From: Lentzea tibetensis
Lineage (GTDB): Bacteria; Actinomycetota; Actinomycetes; Mycobacteriales; Pseudonocardiaceae
Length of the DNA: 64,000 bases
Direction of reading: 5' to 3'
Assembly (NCBI RefSeq): GCF_007845675.1
Contig: NZ_VOBR01000001.1
Coordinates: 124,001-188,000, forward strand
Part shown: positions 48,222 through 57,343 of the stretch, piece after piece
How the letters are laid out: each line of letters opens with the position of its first letter
Position numbering within the stretch: position 1 is the first letter of the stretch
The notes under the pieces: generated by a model
The model's database searches: none
The model's input: the letters and a program-made list of their open reading frames with translations, nothing else
What the model was told of the DNA's origin: nothing
Translations under genes and position numbers: made by a program

Positions 48222-49366
48222 CCCAGCACCAGACCGCTGGTCGGGACGCCGGTACCCGCGGTGACCAGCACGTGGTCGGTGCCGGCCACCTGGTTCACCG
48301 CGGTGCCGCGGAGCTGGCGCACCGCCTCGGCGATGCCGTTCATGCCGTGGATGTAGGCCTCACCGAGCTGGCCGCCGTGCGGGTTCAGCGGCAGCTCGCC
48401 GTCCAGTTCCAAAGCACCGCCGGCGATGAAGTGGCGTGCCTCGCCGCGCGGGCAGAAACCCAGTTCCTCCAACTGGACCAGCACGAACGGCGTGAAGTGG
48501 TCGTAGAGCACCGCGACGTCCACATCGGACGGACCGATGCCCGCCTGCTGCCACAGGCCGCGCGCGACCGTGCCCATCTCCGGCAACCCGGTCAGGTCGT
48601 CGCGGTAGTAGCTGGTCATCGTGTACTGGTCGGTGCCGCTGCCCTGCGCCGCCGCCCGGATCACCGCGGGTGACTGCCGCAACGACCGCGCCCGCTCCGC
48701 GCTCGTCACCACCAGCGCCACGCCGCCGTCGCTCTCCTGGCAGCAGTCGAGCAGCCGCAGCGGTTCCGCGATCCAGCGCGACGACTGATGGTCGTCCAGC
48801 GTGATCGGCCGCTCGTGGAACCAGGCGTTGGGGTTCGTGGCCGCGTGCTTGCGGTCGATCACCGCGATCCGCCCGAAGTCCTCCGACGTGGCGCCGTACT
48901 CATGCATGTAGCGACGGGCGAACATGGCGACCATGGCCGCAGGCGTGCCGAGTCCCATCGGGTACGACCAGCTGTTGTCGACGTTGCCCGCGGCGGCCAT
49001 CTGCACCTGGCCGAACCGGTGGCCCGACCGCTCGTTGAACGCGCGGTAGCACACCACGACCTCGGCCATCCCGGTCGCGACGGCCATCGCGGCCTGCTGG
49101 ACGGTCGCGCACGCCGCGCCGCCGCCGTAGTGGACGCGACTGAAGAAGGTGAGCTCCTCGATGCCCAGCTCACGTGCGACGGCGATCTCGGTGTTGGTGT
49201 CCATGGTGAACGTGACGAGGCCATCCACATCAGACGGTTCGAGCCCGGCGTCGGCGAGTGCGGCGCGCACCGCCTCGGCGGCCAGCTGCAGCTCGCTGCG
49301 GCCGGACTCCTTCGAGAACTCGGTCGCCCCGATGCCCGCGATCGCGGCCTTGCCGGACACGCTCAT
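48212..49366 (-). CDS. ltp2: Side-chain retro-aldolase Ltp2
   Basis: 384-residue thiolase-like aldolase that removes the last three side-chain carbons as propionyl-CoA, giving androstenedione-type products. Motifs: VHYGGGAACATVQQAAMAVATG near residue 78, YDHFTPFVLVQLEE near 290 and LNPHGGQLGEAYIHGMNG near 330. It works in a complex with the DUF35 domain of ChsH2. ATG 49366 overlaps chsH1 by 4 nt. Confidence 0.92.
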   Translation of the reverse strand: MSVSGKAAIAGIGATEFSKESGRSELQLAAEAVRAALADAGLEPSDVDGLVTFTMDTNTEIAVARELGIEELTFFSRVHYGGGAACATVQQAAMAVATGMAEVVVCYRAFNERSGHRFGQVQMAAAGNVDNSWSYPMGLGTPAAMVAMFARRYMHEYGATSEDFGRIAVIDRKHAATNPNAWFHERPITLDDHQSSRWIAEPLRLLDCCQESDGGVALVVTSAERARSLRQSPAVIRAAAQGSGTDQYTMTSYYRDDLTGLPEMGTVARGLWQQAGIGPSDVDVAVLYDHFTPFVLVQLEELGFCPRGEARHFIAGGALELDGELPLNPHGGQLGEAYIHGMNGIAEAVRQLRGTAVNQVAGTDHVLVTAGTGVPTSGLVLGQV

Positions 49367-49749
49367 GCCGCCACCTCGATCTTCACGGTGCCCACCACGT
49401 GGTCGCCCTGCGGGACCCGGCCGACCACCTCGATGACCAGACCTGCCTCTTCACGGGAGACGACCTGGCCGAAGAACTTCAGCGTGTCGTAGGCGTAGCA
49501 GGGCGCGCCGAGCCGGATGTTGACCTCGCGCACCAGCGCGTCGTGACCGGCCCAGTCCGTGACGTACCGCTGCACCAGCCCAGTGGTGGTGAGGATGTTG
49601 ACGAAGATGTCCTTCGAGCCCCTCGACACCGCCAGGTCGCGGTCGTGGTGCACGTCCTGGAAGTCGCGCGTCGCGAGCGCGGTGCTGATCACGAACGTCG
49701 GGGTGGCCTCGACGTGCCACTCGGGCAGCGAGTCTCCTACCTGGATCAT
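49363..49749 (-). CDS. chsH1: MaoC-like hydratase subunit ChsH1
   Basis: 128-residue single hot-dog protein. The hydratase motif is F-Q-D-V-H-H-D-R-D near residue 32 (Asp and His). With ChsH2 it hydrates the 3-OPDC-CoA intermediate. ATG 49749 overlaps the chsH2 stop by 4 nt. Length agrees with the M. tuberculosis protein. Confidence 0.92.
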   Translation of the reverse strand: MIQVGDSLPEWHVEATPTFVISTALATRDFQDVHHDRDLAVSRGSKDIFVNILTTTGLVQRYVTDWAGHDALVREVNIRLGAPCYAYDTLKFFGQVVSREEAGLVIEVVGRVPQGDHVVGTVKIEVAA

Positions 49750-50669
49750 GCGCGCGGCCTCCAGCTCGGCATGGTCAGCTCGTCGTCGACCTTCGTGAAC
49801 ACGACCTCGACCGGCAGGCCGACGCGGACTTCGGCGGCACCGGTCAGCTCGCCGAGCATCCGCACGCCCTCCTCCAGCTCCACCAGCGCGACGACGAACG
49901 GGACCTCCTTGCCCGGCACGCGCGGGTGGTGGTGCACGACGTAGCTGTAGACCTCGCCACGTCCCTCCGAGACGAGGTACTTCGGTTTCGTCGCACCGCA
50001 CTCCGGGCACATCGGACCCGGTGGGTGACGCAGCAGCCCGCAGCCGCCGCACCGCTGGATGCGCAGCTCACCGGCCCGCGTGCCCTCCCAGAAGTACTCG
50101 GTGTCCCGGTTGATCGCGGGCTTGATCACCGGCGTGGAAACAACCGGCTTCGCTTCAGCCGGCTTCGCGGCGGGCCGGAACTTCAGCACCCGGAACCGCA
50201 TCTCGGCGACCACCTCGTCGCCGACGTACCAGGTGCTCGTGGTCGTGACGAACCATCCTTCACCCAGCGCGGTGCGCTTCGGTCCGGTGACGTCCTCCAG
50301 CCGCGTCGTCACCGCCACGTGCTCGTCGGGCCGCAGGTAGCGGTGGTAGGTCTGGTCGCTGTTGGTGGCCACGACGGACGTGAAGCCCGCGTCGTCCAGC
50401 ACGGTCATCATCGCGCCCAGCGGGTCGTCGCCACCGCGTTGCCCGTTGAGGCCGTACATCGTCCACACCTGCGCCATCGCCGGCGGCGCGACGAGTCCCT
50501 CGTGGACGGACTTCGCGGCGGCCTCGGGGTCGGTGTAGACCGGGTTGGTGTCGCCGATCGCCTCCACCCAGTTGCGGATCATCGGCAGGTTCACCGGGTC
50601 GCGGGCGAGCCGCCGCGGGCTCTCGCCCTGTTCGGCGATCCGCGCGGCTTCCTTCTCGATCTCGTTCAT
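49746..50669 (-). CDS. chsH2: ChsH2, MaoC-DUF35 fusion
   Basis: 307-residue two-domain protein: an N-terminal hot-dog (about 1-170) and a C-terminal DUF35 domain with a four-cysteine zinc ribbon CGGCGLLRHPPGPMCPECG near residue 213 and an OB fold. The first half pairs with ChsH1 and the second with Ltp2, linking hydration to the retro-aldol step. ATG 50669 overlaps fadE29 by 4 nt. Confidence 0.93.
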   Translation of the reverse strand: MNEIEKEAARIAEQGESPRRLARDPVNLPMIRNWVEAIGDTNPVYTDPEAAAKSVHEGLVAPPAMAQVWTMYGLNGQRGGDDPLGAMMTVLDDAGFTSVVATNSDQTYHRYLRPDEHVAVTTRLEDVTGPKRTALGEGWFVTTTSTWYVGDEVVAEMRFRVLKFRPAAKPAEAKPVVSTPVIKPAINRDTEYFWEGTRAGELRIQRCGGCGLLRHPPGPMCPECGATKPKYLVSEGRGEVYSYVVHHHPRVPGKEVPFVVALVELEEGVRMLGELTGAAEVRVGLPVEVVFTKVDDELTMPSWRPRA

Positions 50670-51808
50670 CGCACCACCCTCGGCAGTCCCAACCCGATCG
50701 ACGCCACCAGCTCGCGCTGGATCTCGTTCACCCCACCGCCGAACGTGAGCACGAGGTTCCGCCTGGCCTGCACGTCCAGCCAGTGCAGGAGCTCCGCGGT
50801 CTCCGGGTCGGACGGGTCGCCGTGCCTGCCGACGACCTCCTCCAGCAGCCGCCCGATCCGCTGCGTGCGGTCCGCGGTGAACACCTTGGTCGCCGAGGCG
50901 TCCGCGACCTCGATCGGCGATGCGGCGACCTGCCAGTTCAGCAGCTCGTTGATCCGCACGCAGGCACGCACCTCGGCGAACGCCCGCCGCACGTCGTTGT
51001 GCCGCACCAGGTCGCGCCGCACCGCCCACTCGTGCACGTGGTCGAGGAGTGCGGCGACGCGGCCGGACGGGCCGAGCATGACCCGCTCGTGGTTGAGCTG
51101 CGTGGTGATGAGCCGCCAGCCCGCGTTCTCCTCGCCGACCCGCATGCCGACCGGCACCCGGACGTTCTCGTAGTACGTCGCGTTGACGTGGTGCGCGCCG
51201 TCGCAGGTGATGATCGGCGTCCACGAGTAGCCGGGATCGGTCGTGTCGGCGATCAGGATCGTGATGCCGCGATGCCGCTCCTCCGGTGTCCCGGTGCGGC
51301 AGGCCAGCCACACGTAGTCCACCGCGTGGCCGCCGGTCGTGAACGTCTTCTGCCCGTTGACGACGTAGTGGTCGCCGTCGCGGACCGCCTTGGTGCGCAA
51401 CGCCGCCAGGTCCGTTCCGGCGTCCGGCTCGGTGTAGCCGATGGCGAAGTGCACGTCGCCGGACAGGATGCGCGGCAGGAAGAACGCCTTCTGCTCCTCG
51501 GTGCCGAACGCCTGGAGCGTCGGGCCGACGGTCTGCAGCGTGACGTACGGCAACGGCACGTCCGCGTGCGCGGCCTCGTTGACGAAGATCTGCTGCTCCA
51601 CCACGCCGAACCCGCGGCCGCCGTACTCGGCGGGCCAGCCGACGCCGAGCCAGCCGTCGCGGCCGAGCCTGCGCACGACCTCGCGGTAGGTCTCGCCGTG
51701 CCGGTCGGTGATCATCGCCGCGCGTTCCTCCGCGGACAGGAGTCCGGCGAAGTACGCACGCACCTCGTCGCGCAGCTGCTCCTGCGCTTCGGTGAGGTCA
51801 ACGAACAC
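50666..51808 (-). CDS. fadE29: Acyl-CoA dehydrogenase FadE29 (ChsE2)
   Basis: 380-residue subunit of the ChsE1-ChsE2 dehydrogenase acting on the three-carbon side chain 3-OPC-CoA. GYTEPDAGTDLAALRT near residue 128, TGGHAVDYVWLACR near 160 and LTFGGGVNEIQREL near the end. GTG 51808 has GGGGAG upstream and overlaps fadE28 by 11 nt. Confidence 0.9.
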   Translation of the reverse strand: MFVDLTEAQEQLRDEVRAYFAGLLSAEERAAMITDRHGETYREVVRRLGRDGWLGVGWPAEYGGRGFGVVEQQIFVNEAAHADVPLPYVTLQTVGPTLQAFGTEEQKAFFLPRILSGDVHFAIGYTEPDAGTDLAALRTKAVRDGDHYVVNGQKTFTTGGHAVDYVWLACRTGTPEERHRGITILIADTTDPGYSWTPIITCDGAHHVNATYYENVRVPVGMRVGEENAGWRLITTQLNHERVMLGPSGRVAALLDHVHEWAVRRDLVRHNDVRRAFAEVRACVRINELLNWQVAASPIEVADASATKVFTADRTQRIGRLLEEVVGRHGDPSDPETAELLHWLDVQARRNLVLTFGGGVNEIQRELVASIGLGLPRVVR

Positions 51809-52826
51809 GGCTCTCCCCTTCGGCGAGCTGGTCCAGCCGGTGGTCGGCGCCGCCGACGAACCTCGTGAGTTCCTTGGCGAGGCCGTAGAAGCGGTGCATC
51901 GGGTAGGTGACGTCCAGGCCGACGCCGCCGTGCAGGTGGTGGCACGTGTGGACGGCCGGGAGCGCTTCGGCGGCGAGCCAGTGGGCGGCCGTGTCCAGGT
52001 CGTCCGACGCATCCCGTCCGGTCGCCAGGCGCCAGCACGCGGACGTCGCGATGAGGTGCAGCGTCCGTGACGCGATGTAGACGTCCGCGACCTGGCACGC
52101 GACGGCCTGGAACGCGGACAGCGGTTTGCCGAACTGGTGGCGGGTGCCTGCGTACCCGACGGTCAGTTCCAGCGCACCCGCCAGCACGCCGTCCGCGAGT
52201 GCCGCGGCACCGGCCAGCGCGTACTCCTTCGTTCCCTCGACCACTCGGCCGCTGGTGTCATCGCCCAGCAGCATCTCCGCTCGGGTGTCGTCGAGGCGCA
52301 CCGTTCCGCCGCTCACCTCGGCGTGCGCCGGGTCGACGACCAGCACGCCGGGGCCTTCATCGAGCAGCGCCGACACCAGGATCTTGTCGGCGGCACTCGC
52401 GTGCGGCACGGCGACCTTCGTGCCGGACACCCGGTATCCGTTGCCGTCCCGTCGCGCGGTGGTGTGCGGCCGGCTGGGCAGCGGTGCGGACGGTTCGCTC
52501 AGCGCCGCCGTGAGCACGCCGTGGTTGTCCGAGACCAGCGGCAGCAACGCGTTCTGCTGTTCGTCGGTGCCGAACCGGACGATCGGCAGCACGCCGAGCG
52601 CGAGCGACGCCAGTGCGGGCACGTCGGCCGCGCGCCTGCCGACCTCGGTGAGCAGCACGGCGACCTCGAGCACGCCGAGACCGTCGCCACCGAGCCGTTC
52701 CGGTACGGCCAGCGCCAGCAACCCGGCCTCCCCCAAGGCTTTCCACGCCTTGTCGGGTTCCCTGCCCAGCACGTCGCCGCTCAGCCGGGCGATCTCCTGC
52801 TGGGTCTCGTCGAACGCGAAGTCCAC
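51798..52826 (-). CDS. fadE28: Acyl-CoA dehydrogenase FadE28 (ChsE1)
   Basis: 342-residue partner of FadE29. GYAGTRHQFGKPLSAFQAVA near residue 228 and HTCHHLHGGVGLDVTYPMHR near 292 are the conserved C-terminal blocks; the HGGVG loop helps bind substrate CoA. GTG 52826 has GAGGG upstream and starts within the last codon of fadE34. Confidence 0.9.
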   Translation of the reverse strand: MDFAFDETQQEIARLSGDVLGREPDKAWKALGEAGLLALAVPERLGGDGLGVLEVAVLLTEVGRRAADVPALASLALGVLPIVRFGTDEQQNALLPLVSDNHGVLTAALSEPSAPLPSRPHTTARRDGNGYRVSGTKVAVPHASAADKILVSALLDEGPGVLVVDPAHAEVSGGTVRLDDTRAEMLLGDDTSGRVVEGTKEYALAGAAALADGVLAGALELTVGYAGTRHQFGKPLSAFQAVACQVADVYIASRTLHLIATSACWRLATGRDASDDLDTAAHWLAAEALPAVHTCHHLHGGVGLDVTYPMHRFYGLAKELTRFVGGADHRLDQLAEGESRVR

Positions 52827-52827
52827 G

Positions 52828-54852
52828 TCAGCCCTCTCTCGGCAAGCCAAGGATCCGTTCGCCCGCCAGGTTCAGCAGCACCTGCGTGGTGCCGCCCGCG
52901 ATGCTCAGGCACCGGCCGAGCAGGAACTCGTGCACCAGCGGGTGCGCCACCACGGCGTCCAGCCCGAGCAGCTCCACACCGAACTCGGCGACCGCCTGCC
53001 GGTGCCGCACGCCGACCAGCTTCCGCACGCTCGACTCCGCACCGGGATCGGCGCCGCTCAGCTGCTTCAGCCCGGCGCGCAGTTCGAGCACCGACCCGGC
53101 GAGCCCTTCACCCACCAGCGCGCCGATCCGTTCCCGCACATCGGGATCGCGCGCGGCGTCGAGCTCGAGCACGCGTTCCAGCCACTCCCCCAGCGACGAC
53201 CCGCGTCCCATCGCGACGCGTTCGTTGGCCAGCGTGGTGCGGGCCAGCCGCCAGCCGTTGTCGACGTCGCCGACCACGCAGTCGTCCGGCACGAACACGT
53301 CGTCGAGGAACACCTCGTTGAACCGCGCCTCGCCGGTGATCTCCCGCAGCGGCCGCACGTCGATGCCCCTGGTGCGCATGTCGACCAGGAAGTACGTGAT
53401 GCCCTTGTGCTTCGGCACGTCCGGGTCCGTGCGGGCGAGGCAGATCGCCCAGTCGGCCTGGTGCGCGAGCGACGTCCACACCTTCTGCCCGGTGAGCAGC
53501 CAGCCGCCTTCGGTGCGGATCGCGCGGGTGCGCAACGAGGCCAGGTCCGATCCGGCCTCGGGTTCGCTGAACAGCTGGCACCAGGTGATCTCGCCGCGCA
53601 AGGTCGGCCGCACGAACCTCTCCTGCTGCTCGGGGGTGCCGTGCCGGAGGATCGTCGGCGCGGCCCAGGCCCCGATCACCAGGTCCGGCCGCCGCACACC
53701 GGCCAGCTCGTCGTCGATCACGAGCTGGACGGCCGGTGAGGCGTCCAGCCCGTACGGCTTCGGCCAGTGCGGCACGAGGTATCCGCTGTCCGCCAGCCGC
53801 TTCCGTTGTTCCGCTGGTTCGAGTGCGGTGATCTCGGCCGCGAAAGCCTTGGCAGCAGCGCGTTCCTCGGCCGGGTCGTCCTGGAGCTCGACTCTGAGGG
53901 ACCGGCGCGCGCCGTTGAGCGCGAGCTCCGCCGCACGCCTGCGCCACTTCGCCGTGCCGCCTGCGTGCTGCCGCAACGCGAGCGCGCGCCGCAGGTAGCG
54001 GTGGGCGTCGTGCTCCCAGGTGAACCCGATCCCGCCGAGCACCTGGATGCAGTCCTTGGCGTTCTCGACCGCGGCGTCCAGCGCGACCGAGGCGGCGACG
54101 GCGGCCGCCAGCGGGAGCTCGTCCCTCGCCTCGTCGGCGGCGCGTGCCGCGTCCCACGCGACGGCGCTCGCCTGCTCGGCGCGGCACAGCATCTCGACGC
54201 ACAGGTGCTTGACCGCCTGGAACGACCCGATCGGCCTGCCGAACTGCTCGCGCTGCCGGGCGTGCGCGGTCGCCGTGCGCAGGCACCACGCGGCGACACC
54301 GCTGGCCTCGGCGGCGAACAGCGTCATCGCCAGGTCCGTCGGGTCGGGCAGCACCTCGGTTGCGGAGACGTTCTCGAGCGCGACGTGCCCGAGCGAACAG
54401 GCGAGGTCGACCGCGTCGAGCCCGGTCACCACTGCTCGGTCGGCGGGCACAACGACCCACGTGTCCCCGGCGCGCAGGATCAGGTGTGACGCTTCGACCG
54501 CGCCCAGCACGTACCGGGCCTCGCCGTTGAGCACGCCGCCGACCGCGGTCAGGGTGCCGCTCGTGAGGCCGAGCGCGACCGCGGCTCGTCCGTCGGCGAG
54601 CAGGTCACCCACGGGGTGCTCGGCCAGCAGGACACCGGCCAGCGCGGTGGGCAGCACCGGGCCGGGCACCAGGTCCTCGGCCGTCTGCTCGAGCATCGCG
54701 GCGAGGTCGACGACACCGCCACCTTCGCGCGTCACGTCGAACAGGCCGAGCCGGGCGAGATCGGGCCAGTGCAACGGCCGGTCCGCTTTCGCCGCCCACT
54801 CGTGCAGGCTCGACCGCGCCGCGCGCTGTTCGTCGGTCATGGCGATGGGCAT
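52828..54852 (-). CDS. fadE34: Fused acyl-CoA dehydrogenase FadE34 (ChsE3)
   Basis: 674 residues, two acyl-CoA dehydrogenase copies in one chain. The N-half (about 1-320) is the partner type with QREQFGRPIGSFQAVKHLCV; the C-half (about 340-674) is the FAD type with FSEPEAGSDLASLRT and SIAGGTTQVLLNLAGERILG. It corresponds to the chsE heterodimers as a single protein and acts on the five-carbon side chain. GGAGGAGG lies before ATG 54852. It heads the operon fadE34-fadE28-fadE29-chsH2-chsH1-ltp2 and is divergent from kstR. Confidence 0.92.
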   Translation of the reverse strand: MPIAMTDEQRAARSSLHEWAAKADRPLHWPDLARLGLFDVTREGGGVVDLAAMLEQTAEDLVPGPVLPTALAGVLLAEHPVGDLLADGRAAVALGLTSGTLTAVGGVLNGEARYVLGAVEASHLILRAGDTWVVVPADRAVVTGLDAVDLACSLGHVALENVSATEVLPDPTDLAMTLFAAEASGVAAWCLRTATAHARQREQFGRPIGSFQAVKHLCVEMLCRAEQASAVAWDAARAADEARDELPLAAAVAASVALDAAVENAKDCIQVLGGIGFTWEHDAHRYLRRALALRQHAGGTAKWRRRAAELALNGARRSLRVELQDDPAEERAAAKAFAAEITALEPAEQRKRLADSGYLVPHWPKPYGLDASPAVQLVIDDELAGVRRPDLVIGAWAAPTILRHGTPEQQERFVRPTLRGEITWCQLFSEPEAGSDLASLRTRAIRTEGGWLLTGQKVWTSLAHQADWAICLARTDPDVPKHKGITYFLVDMRTRGIDVRPLREITGEARFNEVFLDDVFVPDDCVVGDVDNGWRLARTTLANERVAMGRGSSLGEWLERVLELDAARDPDVRERIGALVGEGLAGSVLELRAGLKQLSGADPGAESSVRKLVGVRHRQAVAEFGVELLGLDAVVAHPLVHEFLLGRCLSIAGGTTQVLLNLAGERILGLPREG

Positions 54853-54882
54853 CCGACCTCCTCCAGGACATGAAGAAGTTTA

Positions 54883-54896
54883 TAGAACGTGTTCTA
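54883..54896. promoter_or_regulatory. KstR operator of fadE34 operon
   Basis: TAGAACGTGTTCTA is a near-perfect palindrome fitting all fixed positions of TnnAACnnGTTnnA, 31 nt upstream of the fadE34 ATG. Confidence 0.92.
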
Positions 54897-54960
54897 CTTC
54901 TGCCAACACCCCTGAATCAATCACACTCACGACACCGGTCAGGTACGATGCTCGCACCGG

Positions 54961-54974
54961 TGAAACAGGTTCCA
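54961..54974. promoter_or_regulatory. KstR operator of kstR (autoregulation)
   Basis: TGAAACAGGTTCCA fits all fixed positions and ends where the AGGAGG of kstR begins (54974), so KstR can block its own gene. Confidence 0.9.
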
Positions 54975-54988
54975 GGAGGATCAGCTCG

Positions 54989-55606
54989 GTGACAGCCAGT
55001 TCGAAGCCGCGCGCGGACGCACTCAACGTGCTGTCGGGCGAGGAGCTCAGCTCCGCAGCCCAGCGCGAACGGCGCAAGCGGATCGTCGACGCGACCATCG
55101 CACTGGCGTCCAAGGGCGGGTTCGACGCCGTGCAGATGCGCGCGGTCGCCGAACGCGCCGACGTCGCACTCGGCACGCTCTACCGCTACTTCCCCTCCAA
55201 GGTCCACCTGCTGGTGTCCAGCCTCGGCGTCGAGCTCGAACGCGCGCAGGAAAAGATGGATCGCACCAGCATTCCCGGCGACAACGCCTACGAGCGCGTG
55301 CTGTTCGTGCTCGGCCGGATCACCCGCGGCCTGCAGCGCAACCCGCACCTCACCGAGGCGATGACCCGCGCGTTCACCTTCGCCGACGCGTCAGCCGGGG
55401 CCGAGGTCGACAACGTCGCGCGGCTCATGGAGCGCATGTTCACCAGGGCCATGAGCGAGGAAGAGCCGACCGACGAGCACAAGGCCATCGCCCGCGTGAT
55501 CAGCGACGTGTGGCTGTCCAACCTCGTCGCCTGGGTGACGCGGCGGGCCACCGCGTCCGATGTCGCCACCCGGCTCGAGCTCACCGTTCGGCTGCTGCTG
55601 GCCTGA
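54989..55606 (+). CDS. kstR: TetR-family cholesterol repressor KstR
   Basis: 205-residue TetR regulator. HTH blocks RRKRIVDATIALASKGGFDA, MRAVAERADV and GTLYRYFPSKVHLL lie near residues 28-72 and match KstR closely, as does WLSNLVAWVTRRA near 180. KstR represses upper cholesterol genes and is released by 3-oxo-cholestenoyl-CoA. GTG 54989 follows AGGAGG by about 10 nt. Its own operator precedes it. Its 3' end overlaps the convergent hydrolase by 26 nt. Confidence 0.95.
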   Translation: MTASSKPRADALNVLSGEELSSAAQRERRKRIVDATIALASKGGFDAVQMRAVAERADVALGTLYRYFPSKVHLLVSSLGVELERAQEKMDRTSIPGDNAYERVLFVLGRITRGLQRNPHLTEAMTRAFTFADASAGAEVDNVARLMERMFTRAMSEEEPTDEHKAIARVISDVWLSNLVAWVTRRATASDVATRLELTVRLLLA

Positions 55607-56624
55607 CCGGCGCATACTCGACAACACCGTCCACCACAACGGACCCCAGCTCACCGCGCGCCACGAGCACGTCGAGGTGCGCACTCGTCTCTCCCACGGC
55701 CAGGATCCGGTCGAACAACCCCAGGTCGTCGTAGTTGCGCGCCCGCCGCGTCCACCCCAGCTTCCGCGCCACCTCGTGCGAAGTGACCGCGCCCGAGTGC
55801 ACCGCGGTGAGAGTCGCACCCAGCCGGTCCTCGTGGTGCTGCAACAACTCGTCGACGCGGGAGTGCACGCTGTCGGTCACCGGCCCGTGCGCGGGCAGCA
55901 GACGCATGTCCGGGTAGGACCGCATGAGCCGCAGCGAGTCGAGGTAGTCGCCGAGCGGCAGCTCGGCGCGAGCGGTCTCGAAGCCGATCGACGGCGTGAT
56001 GTGCGGCAGCACGTGGTCGCCCGCGAACAGCAGCTGTGCCTTGGTGTCCACGTACACGAGGTGCCCGCTGGTGTGCCCCGGTGTGGGCACCGCGCGCAGG
56101 ACGCGTTCCTGCAGTGCGATGTCGGTCGTGCCGTCGATCCACTCGTCCGGCAGCTCGTAGCCCCGCTGCACCTCGCTGCTGTCGAAGTTCTTGTACGCCT
56201 CGCGCAGCTCGTCGGCGAGTGCACCCGCACCCCACCTGGCCAGCTCGGCGAGCTGGCCGTCCGCCTGACCGCTGATGATCTTCTCCAGCGACGGCTGCTC
56301 ACCGATGCCGAGGGACACCTTGGCACCGAACAGCTTTCGCAGGGTGATGGCCATCGTGTAGTGGTCGCGGTGCACGTGGGTGACCAGGAAGCGGTGCACC
56401 TGCTCCAGGCCGTAGCCGACGGAACCCAGCGCGTCCTCCAGCTGTTTGCGCGCCTCGTCCAGCGCCCAGCCGGAGTCGACCAGCACCAGGCCGTCGCCGT
56501 CCTCGACGGCGTACACGTTGACCGCGCGCAGGCCGTCCATCGGCAGTGGGAGCGGGATCCGGTGGATTCCCGGCGCCACCTCGTAAGCCCCTGGCTCCGT
56601 CCAGGTGTGCCGCGAATCCGCCAT
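55581..56624 (-). CDS. Metallo-beta-lactamase-fold hydrolase
   Basis: 347-residue MBL-fold protein with the metal motif THVHRDH near residue 82, a second histidine in PTPGHTSGHLVY near 190 and FAGDHVLPH near 208. After residue 250 a helical C-terminal domain resembles that of LACTB2/hydroxyacyl-hydrolase-like members. GAGGAGG precedes ATG 56624. A thioester or lactone substrate is plausible beside kstR, as with Rv3577, but not shown. Confidence 0.85.
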   Translation of the reverse strand: MADSRHTWTEPGAYEVAPGIHRIPLPLPMDGLRAVNVYAVEDGDGLVLVDSGWALDEARKQLEDALGSVGYGLEQVHRFLVTHVHRDHYTMAITLRKLFGAKVSLGIGEQPSLEKIISGQADGQLAELARWGAGALADELREAYKNFDSSEVQRGYELPDEWIDGTTDIALQERVLRAVPTPGHTSGHLVYVDTKAQLLFAGDHVLPHITPSIGFETARAELPLGDYLDSLRLMRSYPDMRLLPAHGPVTDSVHSRVDELLQHHEDRLGATLTAVHSGAVTSHEVARKLGWTRRARNYDDLGLFDRILAVGETSAHLDVLVARGELGSVVVDGVVEYAPVRPAAAER

Positions 56625-56649
56625 CTGCGCCTCCTCGTTCACTGTCCAC

Positions 56650-57198
56650 TCAAGACTGTCTCGACGTGAGCAACGGCACCAGCACGCCGTCCACGATCCG
56701 GCCCGTCGAGTGGGTCGCGTAGCTCCAGGTGAGCATCGACGCCAAGGTCGCGGCGTCGACGGTGTCCGCCAGCTCGCCGCGTGCGACGGCCCGCGTGATC
56801 GCGGTTTCCAGCGCACCCGCGAAGGCGGGCTTGATGTGCTGCTCCAGCAGCTCCGCCATCCGGTCGTTGTCCCTGCTGGCCTCCAGCAGGCCGAGCAGCA
56901 GGCCGCGCGAGTCGTACCAGGCCTCGTCGTAGCTCCACGAGCTCATGATCTCCCGGATGTCCGCGGACAGACAGCCCGTGTCCGGAAGCGGCACGTCCGG
57001 GCGCAGCGACATCACCGCGTCCGCGATCAGGCTGACCTTCGACGGCCACCGCTCGTACAGCTTGCCCTTGCTGACGTGCGCCCGATCGGCGACGCGGTCG
57101 TAGTTGAAGCGGGCGAACCCGACCTCCGACAGAACGGCGAGCGCGGCGCCGTGCAGGCTGCCCAGACGCGCTGGATCCGTGATCGGTGTACGGCCCAC
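56650..57198 (-). CDS. TetR-family regulator
   Basis: TetR-type protein of 182 residues from GTG 57198 (or 203 from ATG 57261). The HTH is seen as NYDRVADRAHVSKGKLYERW near residue 29. The ligand domain is unassigned. GGAGGG lies just before GTG 57198; the longer start would run across one arm of the inverted repeat at 57,242-57,307. It is 25 nt upstream of the MBL gene in the same direction and probably controls it. Confidence 0.8.
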   Translation of the reverse strand: MGRTPITDPARLGSLHGAALAVLSEVGFARFNYDRVADRAHVSKGKLYERWPSKVSLIADAVMSLRPDVPLPDTGCLSADIREIMSSWSYDEAWYDSRGLLLGLLEASRDNDRMAELLEQHIKPAFAGALETAITRAVARGELADTVDAATLASMLTWSYATHSTGRIVDGVLVPLLTSRQS

Positions 57199-57241
57199 GT
57201 TCCCTCCAGGTCGTCGCACGAGCACGGCGTCCGGGTGTGCA

Positions 57242-57307
57242 GCGCCGCACCCTGGCTTCATACCACGACTTTCCACGGGACCGCGGAAGCCGATCAGGGT
57301 GCGGCGC
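57242..57307. repeat. 13-bp perfect inverted repeat with 40-nt spacer
   Basis: GCGCCGCACCCTG (57242-57254) and its reverse complement (57295-57307) flank 40 nt between the methyltransferase remnant and the TetR gene. It may act as a terminator for the helR-side transcripts or as an operator for the TetR gene. Confidence 0.6.
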
Positions 57308-57343
57308 CGTGCTGCGGGGCCAAACGGTCGAGTCCACTCCGGA

